DNA from: Mesorhizobium jarvisii
GTDB taxonomy: Bacteria; Pseudomonadota; Alphaproteobacteria; Rhizobiales; Rhizobiaceae
Assembly (NCBI RefSeq): GCF_003601985.1
Contig: NZ_QZXA01000007.1
Coordinates: forward strand, 62,001 to 126,000
Length of the DNA: 64,000 nt
Direction of reading: 5' to 3'
Shown here: one piece after another, positions 45,474 to 54,301 of the stretch
Numbering within the stretch: position 1 is the stretch's first letter
How the letters are laid out: each line of letters starts with the position of its first letter
Notes under the pieces: model-generated
The model's input: the letters and a program-made list of their open reading frames with translations, nothing else
What the model was told of the DNA's origin: nothing
Database searches by the model: none
Translations under genes and position numbers: made by a program

Positions 45474-48455
45474 CTAGAGCCGGCCGAGCGCCTTCATCTC
45501 ATGCAGCACGGCGGCATCACGCGCGGAGACATCGGGAAAGGCAGGATCCTGCCCGACATCGGCCGTGTAGCGCCAGGAACGCGCGCATTTGACCAGGCCG
45601 CGGTCCTCGGCTTTCTCGACCACCACGGCGACGCCCTTGACATCGTCGAGGGTGAAGGCGCCTTCCGGCGCCTGGCCATGGGCAATGACGAGATCGCTGG
45701 TGATCGCCATCTCGGCCATGTCGATGTCCGATATCGCCGCTTCGAGCGCTGCGTCGTTGATGGTGACGACCGGCACCGCTTCCAGTGAGGAGCCGATCAC
45801 CTTCTGGGCACGCGCGATCTCGAGCGCGCCGGTGACGACGCGGCGCACCTGCCGCACCTTGCGCCACTTTTCCGCCAGCGCCTCATTCTTCCAATCCGCC
45901 GGAATTTCCGGGAACTGGTCGAGATGCACCGAAACGGCATCGGGATGACGGTCGAGCCAGGCCTCTTCCATGGTGAAGGGCAGCATCGGCGCCAGCCATT
46001 TCACCAGGCAGTCGAAAAGATTGCGCACCACCTGCACCGAGGCCTTGCGCTTCACGCTTGACGGTCCGTCGCAGTAGAGCGCGTCCTTGCGGATGTCGAA
46101 ATAGAAGGCCGACAGCTCGACCACCATGAAATCGATGAGCGCGCGGGTGATGCGCTTGAACTCGAAGGCGTCGTAGCCCTGGCGCACCACCTCGTCGAGT
46201 TCGGCCAGCCGATGCAGCATCAGCCGCTCAAGCTCCGGCATCGCTTCCAGCGGCACGGTCTCGCCATCGTCATGGGCGAGCGTGCCCAGCATCCAGCGAA
46301 TGGTGTTGCGCAGCTTGCGGTAGGCGTCGATATTGGTCTGCAGCACGTTCTTGCCGAGCCGCTGGTCTTCCCAATAATCCGTCGTCACCACCCATAGGCG
46401 CAATATGTCGGCGCCCGACTGCTTGATGACGTCCTGCGGCACCACCGTGTTGCCGAGCGATTTCGACATCTTGCGTCCGTCCTCGTCCATGGTGAAGCCA
46501 TGGGTGACGACGGTGTCATAAGGCGCCCTGCCCCTGGTGCCGCAGCTTTCGAGCAGCGAAGAGTGGAACCAGCCGCGATGCTGGTCGGACCCTTCGAGAT
46601 AGACGTCGGCCGGCCATTTCAGGTCAGGGCGATCCTCCAGCGTGAAAACATGCGTCGAGCCCGAATCGAACCAGACGTCGAGGATGTCCATCACCTGCTT
46701 CCATTTGGACGCATCGTGATTACCGAGGAAGCGTTCCTTGGCGCCGGCGGCGAACCAGGCGTCGGCGCCCTCTTCCTCGAAGGCGTCCATGATGCGCTGG
46801 TTGACCGCCGCGTCCTTCAGAACGTTGCCGTCCTCATCGGCGAAGACGGCGATCGGCACGCCCCAGGCGCGCTGGCGCGACAGCACCCAGTCGGGGCGCT
46901 CCTCGATCATGGCGCGGATGCGGTTCTGGCCCGCAGCCGGCACGAAGCGCGTGTCGTCGATGGCCTTCAAGGCGCGGCTGCGCAGTGTCGTGCCGTCGCC
47001 GAGGTCCTTGTCCATGTAGACGAACCATTGCGGCGTGTTGCGGAAAATCACCGGCTTCTTCGACCGCCAGGAATGCGGGTAGCTGTGCTTCAGGCGGCCG
47101 CGCGCGAAGAGCGCGTTGCGCTTGATCAGCTCGTCGATCACGGCCTGGTTGGCGTTGCCCTTCTTGCCATTGTCGTCGATGACACGCGCGGCCCCGCCCT
47201 CGCGATCCGGGCCGAAGCCTGGCGCGTCCCTGGTGAAGAAGCCGGCATCGTCGACAGTAAAGGGGATCACGGTGTCGATGCCACGAGTGCGCAGTTGGGG
47301 TGCGGCGTCCATCCAGGCGTCAAAATCCTCGCGCCCATGGCCAGGCGCGGTGTGGACGAAGCCGGTGCCGGCATCGTCGGTCACATGATCGCCCGCAACC
47401 ATCGGCACCGGGAACTCGTAACCGCCGCCGAGACCCTTGAACGGGTGTGAAAGCACAAGATTTCCAAGCTGTTCGGCGCTGACATCGTGAAGGCGCTTCA
47501 AGGTGACCTTGGCCTTGGCCTGGCTTTCCTCGGCCAGCGCGTCGGCGAAGATCAGCTTCTCACCCGGCTGCGGGCCAAAGGCATTCTCGGCCGCCGTCAC
47601 CTCATAGAGCCCGTAGGCGACGCGCGGCGAATAGCTGACGGCGCGGTTGCCCGGGATGGTCCAGGGCGTCGTGGTCCAGATGACGACATGGGCGTCCAGC
47701 AGATCCAGCGACCGTCCGCTCAGGTCTGGATTGAGCTCCGCCGGCTGCCCGTCCACGACATTGGCGACGACAAGATTGGCCACCGGAAACTTCGCCCAGA
47801 TCGTGTCTGACTCATAGTCCTGATACTCGACCTCGGCTTCGGCCAATGCGGTGCGCTCGACGACGCTCCACATCACCGGCTTCGAGCCGCGATAGAGCTG
47901 GCCCGACAGGGCGAATTTCAACAGTTCGCCGGCGATGCGCGCCTCGGCATGGAAAGCCATCGTCGTATAGGGATTCTTGAAGTCGCCGATGACGCCAAGC
48001 CGCTGGAACTCGCCACCCTGCACCGTGATCCAGTGCGCGGCGAACTCGCGGCATTCCTTGCGGAATTCGTTGACCGGCACCTCGTCCTTGTTCTTGCCCT
48101 TGGCGCGGTACTGCTCCTCTATCTTCCACTCGATCGGCAGGCCGTGGCAGTCCCAGCCAGGCACGTAGTTCGAATCATAGCCGCGCATCTGGAAAGAGCG
48201 GGTGATGACGTCCTTTAGGATCTTGTTCAGCGCATGGCCGATGTGGATATTGCCGTTGGCGTAGGGCGGGCCGTCATGCAGCACATATTTCGTGCGGCCG
48301 GCGGCACTCTCACGCAGCTTGGCGTAGAGGTCCATGTCCTGCCAGCGCTTGACCAGCACCGGCTCCTTCTCAGGCAGGCCGGCGCGCATCGGGAAATCCG
48401 TCTGCGGCAAATAAAGCGTCTTGGAATAGTCGATCGTTTCAACAGTGTCGGTCAT
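45474..48455 (-). CDS. ileS: isoleucyl-tRNA synthetase
   Basis: A 993-residue class I synthetase. H-I-G-H is at 71-74 in [16 protein letters not shown] is in [10 protein letters not shown] about two thirds along; the CP1 editing region with W-T-T-T-P-W-T-I-P is present. The C-terminal zinc-binding segment of the classic bacterial form is degenerate: K-C-A-R-S-W-R-Y-T keeps one cysteine and the final pair reads D-V-S-A-R-D where Cys residues are usual. The start is the ATG giving [14 protein letters not shown]. An intergenic palindrome lies just upstream. Confidence 0.98.
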   Translation of the reverse strand: MTDTVETIDYSKTLYLPQTDFPMRAGLPEKEPVLVKRWQDMDLYAKLRESAAGRTKYVLHDGPPYANGNIHIGHALNKILKDVITRSFQMRGYDSNYVPGWDCHGLPIEWKIEEQYRAKGKNKDEVPVNEFRKECREFAAHWITVQGGEFQRLGVIGDFKNPYTTMAFHAEARIAGELLKFALSGQLYRGSKPVMWSVVERTALAEAEVEYQDYESDTIWAKFPVANLVVANVVDGQPAELNPDLSGRSLDLLDAHVVIWTTTPWTIPGNRAVSYSPRVAYGLYEVTAAENAFGPQPGEKLIFADALAEESQAKAKVTLKRLHDVSAEQLGNLVLSHPFKGLGGGYEFPVPMVAGDHVTDDAGTGFVHTAPGHGREDFDAWMDAAPQLRTRGIDTVIPFTVDDAGFFTRDAPGFGPDREGGAARVIDDNGKKGNANQAVIDELIKRNALFARGRLKHSYPHSWRSKKPVIFRNTPQWFVYMDKDLGDGTTLRSRALKAIDDTRFVPAAGQNRIRAMIEERPDWVLSRQRAWGVPIAVFADEDGNVLKDAAVNQRIMDAFEEEGADAWFAAGAKERFLGNHDASKWKQVMDILDVWFDSGSTHVFTLEDRPDLKWPADVYLEGSDQHRGWFHSSLLESCGTRGRAPYDTVVTHGFTMDEDGRKMSKSLGNTVVPQDVIKQSGADILRLWVVTTDYWEDQRLGKNVLQTNIDAYRKLRNTIRWMLGTLAHDDGETVPLEAMPELERLMLHRLAELDEVVRQGYDAFEFKRITRALIDFMVVELSAFYFDIRKDALYCDGPSSVKRKASVQVVRNLFDCLVKWLAPMLPFTMEEAWLDRHPDAVSVHLDQFPEIPADWKNEALAEKWRKVRQVRRVVTGALEIARAQKVIGSSLEAVPVVTINDAALEAAISDIDMAEMAITSDLVIAHGQAPEGAFTLDDVKGVAVVVEKAEDRGLVKCARSWRYTADVGQDPAFPDVSARDAAVLHEMKALGRL

Positions 48456-48511
48456 TGATCTGCCATCTGCGTAGCCCGTCGGCACAAAGCCGGGCGTTGA
48501 AGTCTTTGATT

Positions 48512-48559
48512 GACGCACATCGTTCCCAAAACCGGACCCACTTTTGGGCGATATGCGTC
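48512..48559. repeat. intergenic palindrome upstream of ileS
   Basis: GACGCACATCG (48512-48522) pairs with CGATATGCGTC (48549-48559) with one mismatch, with CCCAAAA and TTTTGGG paired inside. It belongs to the same general type as the elements at 58470 and 59278 (a central C-C-C-A-A-A-A-C-C-G-G-like core). It lies between ileS and the 3' end of the mipA-like gene. Confidence 0.7.
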
Positions 48560-48738
48560 GATGTTCTGAAAAAGCGCGAGGGCGCGCGCGAAACTCCCGG
48601 CGGTTCCGGCGGCGCTCAGGCCACCTGGAACACCGGGCCAGTAATTCGTATCGCGATCGCGAAAAGGCGCGAAAAGCTCATCATGGCGTGGCTTTTAGCG
48701 GAGATGGACGCAGGAATAAAGCGTCTCGTTCGATTCGC

Positions 48739-49542
48739 CTACATCTTGAAGTCGAAGCGATAGGTGGTCGACACACCGACCATGAACTGGTTGCGGTCGC
48801 CGCGCTCCCTGACCAGGCTGGAATCGGCTGCCGGCCCCTCCAGGCGCGAATATTCGCCGAACAGGCTGGCTGTCATCGGATCGGTTACCTTCCAGGTCAC
48901 CGCGCCGCCCAGGCCGACGGATTTCAGGCCGCCACCGGGATTATACTGGCTCAGGCCCGAGGCCACGGCTTCCTGCGCGTTGACGCCATAATAGGCGTCG
49001 AAATAGTTCGCCGAAGCAAAGGACACGCGCGGGCCGCCCGAAATCCTGACCGTTGGCGTCACATCGTAGAAGGCGTCGGCGGCGATATCGGCGACAAAGC
49101 CGTTATGGGCACGGATGCCATGACGCAATTCGGCGCGCGCACGCATCCAGTCCGTCGGATAGAATTCGAAGAAGCCGCCGACTTCGCCGCCCCAGCGCAC
49201 CGGATCGAGTCCCTCGAGTTCGTCGTCGCTGCTGCGCGAAAACAGGAACTTGCCGGTCAGGCCGGCGCGGACCCCGCCATCATCGACCAGCGCCAGCGAA
49301 ATATTGTCGTTGCGCGAGGTGAAGCGAGCCTGGGGACCGGCCTTGCCCAGGGAGATAATGGGCTGGGCGCTGAGCATGTATTTCTTGCCGCCCTCGAAAT
49401 TCGGCGCGACCATGCCCGTGGCGCCAAGCGTCAGATACCAGTCGCCGGACACCCAGCCGAAGGGGCCGTCGCCGGCCTCGGCGGCGGAAGCGCCCAGCAA
49501 AGAGGCGGTCAGAAGCAGCGGAATCGCCCGGACAATACGCAT
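48739..49542 (-). CDS. MipA/OmpV family outer-membrane protein
   Basis: A 267-residue outer-membrane beta-barrel. The signal peptide covers residues 1-23 (S-L-L-G-A-S-A-A-E-A). Alternating aromatic strands follow: W-Y-L-T-L-G-A-T-G-M-V-A-P-N-F-E-G, G-G-E-V-G-G-F-F-E-F-Y-P, and a closing Y-R-F-D-F-K-M. Family members interact with murein enzymes (MipA) or act as osmoregulated porin-like proteins (OmpV); which applies is unknown. The longer frame upstream of the ATG has no signal and is dropped. Confidence 0.92.
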   Translation of the reverse strand: MRIVRAIPLLLTASLLGASAAEAGDGPFGWVSGDWYLTLGATGMVAPNFEGGKKYMLSAQPIISLGKAGPQARFTSRNDNISLALVDDGGVRAGLTGKFLFSRSSDDELEGLDPVRWGGEVGGFFEFYPTDWMRARAELRHGIRAHNGFVADIAADAFYDVTPTVRISGGPRVSFASANYFDAYYGVNAQEAVASGLSQYNPGGGLKSVGLGGAVTWKVTDPMTASLFGEYSRLEGPAADSSLVRERGDRNQFMVGVSTTYRFDFKM

Positions 49543-49672
49543 CGATACCCCATACGCGAAACACGCCGGAACAAACACCCGGCATCGCTCAAGCCATGGC
49601 GCCAGTTCGGTAAAATTTGACTTAACATCCGTAACAGTTGCGTCGGCCAACCGTGTGTCCGGCCGCACCGGA

Positions 49673-49885
49673 TCAGACGCGGCGCGGCGCGGGCGGCAGG
49701 TCCAGCAGCCCTCTCACGGCCTTGCTGCCCTTGCCGGCAATGCGGGCCGATCCGTCGTCACCCACCTCCACCGTTGCACCGTTGGCAAAGCTTAGCGACC
49801 AGCCGTCGCCCTCGGCGTTACGGCGGCGGTCGGTAAGCTCGATGCCGGCAGCGGTGACAAGGGCGACGATTCCGTCAGCGTTCAT
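49673..49885 (-). CDS. small hypothetical protein
   Basis: A 70-residue acidic-to-neutral protein beginning M-N-A-D-G-I-V-A-L-V-T-A-A-G-I-E-L and ending P-P-A-P-R-R-V. The middle W-S-L-S-F-A-N-G-A-T-V-E-V-G-D-D-G looks like two or three beta strands. I do not recognise a family. It lies 23 bp downstream of the phosphoesterase gene on the same strand and may be co-transcribed with it. Codon pattern is like that of the neighbours, so it is probably real. Confidence 0.6.
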   Translation of the reverse strand: MNADGIVALVTAAGIELTDRRRNAEGDGWSLSFANGATVEVGDDGSARIAGKGSKAVRGLLDLPPAPRRV

Positions 49886-49908
49886 CGTTTTCCTACGGAC
49901 ACGGGCCT

Positions 49909-51459
49909 TCACTTGAGGTCGAGCCCGGCGGTAAGATCGCCGAGCGGCGGTTCGCCATGCGCGGCGACGGCCCTGTCGCGAACCACGATGCCGTGCAGCA
50001 CCGGCAGTTCGAAGCGCTCGGTGATGAAGCGCAGGATCGAAGTCGTGTCATAGGGCGACTGATCGACATAGCCGTGCTTGGCAAAGGGCGAAACGATGAT
50101 GGCGGGGACGCGTGTGCCCGGCCCCCAGCGGTCGCCCTTGGGCGGAGGGACGTGATCCCAGATGCCGCCATTCTCGTCATAGGTGACGACGACCAGCATA
50201 TGCGGCCATTGCGGGCTTTTCTCCAGATGGGCGACGACGTCGGCGATATGGCGATCTCCGGCCTCGATGTCGGCATAGCCGGAATGCTCGTTGAGATTGC
50301 CCTGCGGCTTGTAGAAGGAGACCTGTGGCAGGGCGCCGTCGTCGATCGCCTGGATGAAGCTAACGCCGCCCAGCCCACCGTCGCGCAAATGTTCGCGCCT
50401 AGCTTCGGTACCCGGCGCGTAATTGGCATAATAGTTGAACGGTTGGTGGTGGTACTGGAAATTCGGAACCGGCGACTTGTTGCCATGGTCGAGCGTGTAC
50501 TGCCAGGCGCCCGAATACCATGCCCAGGTGATGTGCTTTAGGCTAAGCATGTCGCCGATGGTCGGCTCCGTCTGGGGCGGCAGCGTGGTGGGCTTGGCCG
50601 GATCCGCAAGGAGCGGATCGCCGCCAGGCGCCGGATCGGTGCCGCTCGGTTGGTAAGGCGGCTGCATCGTGTTCACCGCGTGGAAGTCCGGCGTCAGATT
50701 GCCATCGGAGACAAATTTCGGAATGCCGTCGCGCGCCGATTTCGGTGAATTGTCGGCGATCTTCAGCGCAGTGCCGTTATCATCCGTCACCGAAATCGAC
50801 GGTTTGGCCGGGCTCTTGTCGGCATCGGCGTAGTAAGGCGCGCAAGCGCAGATCAGCCATTGGTGGTTGAAAAACGAGCCGCCGAACCCACCCATGAAGA
50901 AATGATCGGCCAGCACGTATTTCTGCGCGACCGCCCACATGTCGGTCTTGGAGGCGTCCCAGTTGCTCATCGGCATGGCGCCTGAATCGGCCCAGGCAAC
51001 GAACATGTCGTTCTTGCCGCCGTTGATCTGCATCTGGTTCTGGTAGTAGCGATGCCAGAGATCGTGCGTTGTGACGCTGAGCGGCACGTTGAAACCCTTC
51101 GCGTCGTTCACGGTGAACGGCGCGTTTGGAAGGTGCTCGGTCATCGCCTGCGTCACCGGCGGCGTGACGCCCTTGGCGGTCAGCCCGTCCCACACCGGCG
51201 GCAGTTCGGACAGCACCGAGCCGTCACGGTCGCGCTGCTGCAGGCTTTCCTGGCTGGCTTTGTCGATGCCTTCGGCACCGGGAAAATGGCCATAGAGATT
51301 GTCGAAGGCGCGGTTCTCGGCGAAGATGACGACCACCGTTTCTATCTTGGTGATGCCATCCGGCGGATCGCCGGGCTGCGCTGCGAACGCGGAAGCCGCA
51401 CTGGCAGCGAACAGGACGAGAGTTGAGGAAAACAGGGCGAGCCCATGGGATCGCTTCAT
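49909..51459 (-). CDS. secreted phosphoesterase / phospholipase C-like acid phosphatase
   Basis: A 516-residue exported protein of the PF04185 phosphoesterase family (phospholipase C and AcpA-type acid phosphatases). After a signal peptide (A-A-S-A-F-A-A, residues 1-27) the first metal-binding block reads V-V-V-I-F-A-E-N-R-A-F-D-N-L-Y-G-H-F-P-G. The later V-V-V-T-Y-D-E-N-G-G-I-W-D-H-V-P-P-P and G-T-R-V-P-A-I-I-V-S-P-F-A are hallmark motifs. It hydrolyses phosphomonoesters or phospholipid head groups outside the cytoplasm; the substrate is not known. Of two near ATGs, the one six bases further from GGGAGGT has proper spacing and is used. Confidence 0.94.
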   Translation of the reverse strand: MKRSHGLALFSSTLVLFAASAASAFAAQPGDPPDGITKIETVVVIFAENRAFDNLYGHFPGAEGIDKASQESLQQRDRDGSVLSELPPVWDGLTAKGVTPPVTQAMTEHLPNAPFTVNDAKGFNVPLSVTTHDLWHRYYQNQMQINGGKNDMFVAWADSGAMPMSNWDASKTDMWAVAQKYVLADHFFMGGFGGSFFNHQWLICACAPYYADADKSPAKPSISVTDDNGTALKIADNSPKSARDGIPKFVSDGNLTPDFHAVNTMQPPYQPSGTDPAPGGDPLLADPAKPTTLPPQTEPTIGDMLSLKHITWAWYSGAWQYTLDHGNKSPVPNFQYHHQPFNYYANYAPGTEARREHLRDGGLGGVSFIQAIDDGALPQVSFYKPQGNLNEHSGYADIEAGDRHIADVVAHLEKSPQWPHMLVVVTYDENGGIWDHVPPPKGDRWGPGTRVPAIIVSPFAKHGYVDQSPYDTTSILRFITERFELPVLHGIVVRDRAVAAHGEPPLGDLTAGLDLK

Positions 51460-51601
51460 TGTCATACCTCCCTGATGCAAAGCGGGATGACACCAGCTTC
51501 GCCGCGCCTTTGCAATAGCCACCGCGCTGGACGGGTAGTGCCATTGGGATTACCTTCCTTCAACCGCAGGATGCGCGGCCAGATGTGGAGGGAGATGGAT
51601 C

Positions 51602-52156
51602 ATGACCTTGCACGGCGATACACTGAAGAACGCGATCGGCCAGACGCGGGAAAAGTGGGGGTGGTTTGTTGGTCTGGGCGTGGTGCTGCTGATCCTCGGC
51701 GGCATTGCTTTCGGCAATCTGTTCATCGCCACAGTTGCTTCCGTCTATGTCGTCGGCTGGCTGATGCTGGTGGCCGGCATCATTGAGATCATGCATGCTT
51801 TCGGGGTCAAGACCTGGGGCCGCTTCTTCTACTGGCTGCTCAGCGGGCTGCTTTATGCGGTCGCCGGATTTTTCGCTTTCGACAATCCGCTGCTGGCCTC
51901 GGCGGTGCTGACCTTCCTGCTGGCCGTTGCGCTCGTCGCTTCCGGCGCGCTGCGGGCCTGGGTCGGCTACAGCCACCGTCCGGAACAGGGCTGGGGCTGG
52001 ATCGTCGCGGCAGGCCTCATCAGCGTGCTTGCCGGCCTGATCATCGCCATGGGGTGGCCGGTCAACAGCCTGTGGGTGCTCGGACTGTTCCTGGCGATCG
52101 ACCTGATCTTCCAGGGCTGGACCTTCATCGCAGTCGGCCTGGCCTTGAAAAAGTAA
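51602..52156 (+). CDS. HdeD family membrane protein
   Basis: A 184-residue inner-membrane protein with six predicted helices in repeated pairs. The F-V-G-L-G-V-V-L-L-I-L-G-G-I-A-F-G and W-L-M-L-V-A-G-I-I-E-I-M-H-A-F segments match HdeD/DUF308, linked in enterobacteria to acid resistance. GGAGGGAG lies upstream of the ATG. The gene is divergent from the phosphoesterase and ends one base before the convergent ribF gene. Confidence 0.92.
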   Translation: MTLHGDTLKNAIGQTREKWGWFVGLGVVLLILGGIAFGNLFIATVASVYVVGWLMLVAGIIEIMHAFGVKTWGRFFYWLLSGLLYAVAGFFAFDNPLLASAVLTFLLAVALVASGALRAWVGYSHRPEQGWGWIVAAGLISVLAGLIIAMGWPVNSLWVLGLFLAIDLIFQGWTFIAVGLALKK

Positions 52157-52157
52157 G

Positions 52158-53138
52158 TCAGAAGGCAATCGCCGCGTCGAGCTGCGAAAGCGGCTTGACG
52201 CCGGCAAGCAGCGCCCTGGCCTCGGCTTCATCGCGCCTCATCTGCACCACCAATGCATCGAGGCCGTCGAATTTGATCTCGCTGCGCAGGAAGCCGAAGA
52301 ACGAGACCTCGCAGGTCTCGCCGTAGAGATCGCCGGAAAAATCGAAGACAAAGGTTTCCAGAAGCGGTGCGCCATTGTCGTCAACGGTCGGGCGGCGGCC
52401 GAAGCTGGCGACGCCGTCATGCAGCGTACCGTCGGCGCGGCGGAAGCGGACGGCATAAATCCCTTCCTTCAGAGTCGCTTCCGGTGAAAGCCTCATGTTG
52501 GCGGTGGGAAAGCCCAGCGTGCGGCCGAGCTGCTGCCCGCCGATCACTTCGGCCTCGACCGTGAACCGATAACCCAGCAGACCGGCGGCCTCGACTACCT
52601 CGCCATCGCAGAGAAGGGCCCGGATCCGGCTCGACGAAACTACCTCGGCGCCCTCGTCGCGAAAAGCGTCGACGAGCGTGACGCCAAAGCCATGGCGCTC
52701 GCCGGCTGCCATCAGATAGGCCGGTCCGCCCTGGCGGTCCTTGCCGAAATGGAAATCGAAGCCGGTCACGGCGTGGGTGATGCCGAGCGTCCTCTCCAGT
52801 ACGTCGGTGACGAAGGCTTCCGCCGACAGCGCCGCGAAGTCGCGCGTGAACGGCTGCTCGACGAGCGCGGCAAAACCCAGCAAGGACAAGAGCCGCGCCT
52901 TCATCGGCGGCGGCGTCAGCACGAACAGCGGCATGTCGGGTCTGAAGACCTTTCGCGGGTGCGGTTCGAAGCTCAGCACCAGGGCCGGCACTTCGCGCCG
53001 CACAGCCTCGGCCAGCGCCCGTTCGAGCACCGCCTGATGACCACGGTGGACGCCATCGAAATTGCCGATCGCGACAACGCCGTCACGCAGATCGGCAGGC
53101 AGCGGCGCGGTCGCGGTGAGATGCTGGAAGCCTACCAT
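52158..53138 (-). CDS. ribF: bifunctional riboflavin kinase / FAD synthetase
   Basis: A 326-residue enzyme that phosphorylates riboflavin to FMN and adenylates FMN to FAD. The N-terminal adenylyltransferase half has A-I-G-N-F-D-G-V-H-R-G-H-Q near residue 25, the nucleotide-binding motif. The C-terminal kinase half has G-R-T-L-G-F-P-T-A-N-M, binding ATP and Mg2+, and G-V-A-S-F-G-R-R-P-T. The ATG preceded by AGGTGG is preferred; a GTG two codons earlier is possible. It follows the HAD gene closely on the same strand. Confidence 0.97.
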   Translation of the reverse strand: MVGFQHLTATAPLPADLRDGVVAIGNFDGVHRGHQAVLERALAEAVRREVPALVLSFEPHPRKVFRPDMPLFVLTPPPMKARLLSLLGFAALVEQPFTRDFAALSAEAFVTDVLERTLGITHAVTGFDFHFGKDRQGGPAYLMAAGERHGFGVTLVDAFRDEGAEVVSSSRIRALLCDGEVVEAAGLLGYRFTVEAEVIGGQQLGRTLGFPTANMRLSPEATLKEGIYAVRFRRADGTLHDGVASFGRRPTVDDNGAPLLETFVFDFSGDLYGETCEVSFFGFLRSEIKFDGLDALVVQMRRDEAEARALLAGVKPLSQLDAAIAF

Positions 53139-53144
53139 TGCCAC

Positions 53145-54005
53145 CTACTGCAGTCTGACCATGACGGCCACGGGACGATAGCCGTGCCGCTCCAGAAAGA
53201 GCCCGAGCTTGGCCGGATCCGGCCGGGATGCATCGCCATAGTCGCGGGCATGGATGCCGCCGGAAACATAGAGAACGTCGAAACCATTGTCGGCCGCCCC
53301 CTTCACATCGGTCATCACCCCATCGCCGATGGCCAATACCCGAGAGCGCTCGACCGGCCGGCCAAGCACCTCCGCCACCTCCTTCATCGCAAGATCGTAG
53401 ATCGGCGCGTAGGGCTTTCCGGCGATCAGCGTGCGGCCGCCAAGCTGGGCATAGTCGCGCGCCAGCGCGCCGGCGCACCAGATGATGCGTTCGCCACGCT
53501 CCACCATGATATCGGGATTGGCGCAGATGAATGGCAGGTTCCTGGCACGCAACCGGCGCAGAAGATCGGTATAATCCTCAGGCTTCTCGACCTCGTCATC
53601 GAACAGGCCGGTGCATACGACGCCGGCGGCCTCGAATTCCTCGACCAGGTCGACATCGAGGCCGTCGTAGAGGGTCAGATCGCGGTCGGCGCCGATGTGG
53701 AAGATCTTGCGTGGGCCTTCCGCGATCAGGTCGCGGGTCACGTCGCCCGAGGTCACCACACGGTCGTAAGCCGACCGCGGAACGCCGATCATACTCATCT
53801 GAGCCACGACATCGGCGCTGCGGCGGGGCGAATTGGTGATGAGAACAACGGGAATGCCGGCTGCCCTTGCCCTGGCCAGCGCCACCGCAGCCGCCGGGAA
53901 ATGCCATTCGCCATTGTGCACCACGCCCCAGACATCGCAAAGAATTGCCGAATAGGCTTTTGAGACGTCTTCGAGCGAGCCGACGATGTCAGGCGAATCC
54001 GCCAT
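53145..54005 (-). CDS. TIGR01459 family HAD-IIA hydrolase
   Basis: A 286-residue HAD superfamily protein of the NagD-like class IIA. Motif I is I-L-C-D-V-W-G-V-V-H-N-G: the nucleophile Asp is there, but the second Asp of the usual DxD is Trp, as in this subfamily. Motif II is V-L-I-T-N-S-P-R-R, the lysine motif is I-A-G-K-P-Y-A-P-I-Y, and motif IV is I-G-D-G-V-M-T-D. Substrate is unknown; the subfamily is often next to ribF in alphaproteobacteria, so a flavin-phosphate link is possible. AAGGAAACGGC precedes the ATG; the 30-codon upstream extension is dropped. Confidence 0.92.
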   Translation of the reverse strand: MADSPDIVGSLEDVSKAYSAILCDVWGVVHNGEWHFPAAAVALARARAAGIPVVLITNSPRRSADVVAQMSMIGVPRSAYDRVVTSGDVTRDLIAEGPRKIFHIGADRDLTLYDGLDVDLVEEFEAAGVVCTGLFDDEVEKPEDYTDLLRRLRARNLPFICANPDIMVERGERIIWCAGALARDYAQLGGRTLIAGKPYAPIYDLAMKEVAEVLGRPVERSRVLAIGDGVMTDVKGAADNGFDVLYVSGGIHARDYGDASRPDPAKLGLFLERHGYRPVAVMVRLQ

Positions 54006-54301
54006 GCCGTTTCCTTCAATATGAGCGTTGCGAGTGCGGCGGCCGACGGTTCGCCGCAGCGGGTTCGAATTATCCGAACCGATCCGTGCTGTCATCAGCT
54101 TTCACCCGGAGATCGACGCGAAGGGCGAACTGTGCGCCCGATCGGGCTATCCGTTGGCACCCAAAGCCACCACTGGACAGCATATGGTTAACGCGCGTTG
54201 AAAGGGCGGCTCGACCTTGGACATATTACGGCAACGTGAAATTTAACGATTTATGACACGATCCCCACCGATTATCGATTTGGCGGGGGTATTTTGGAAC
54301 A

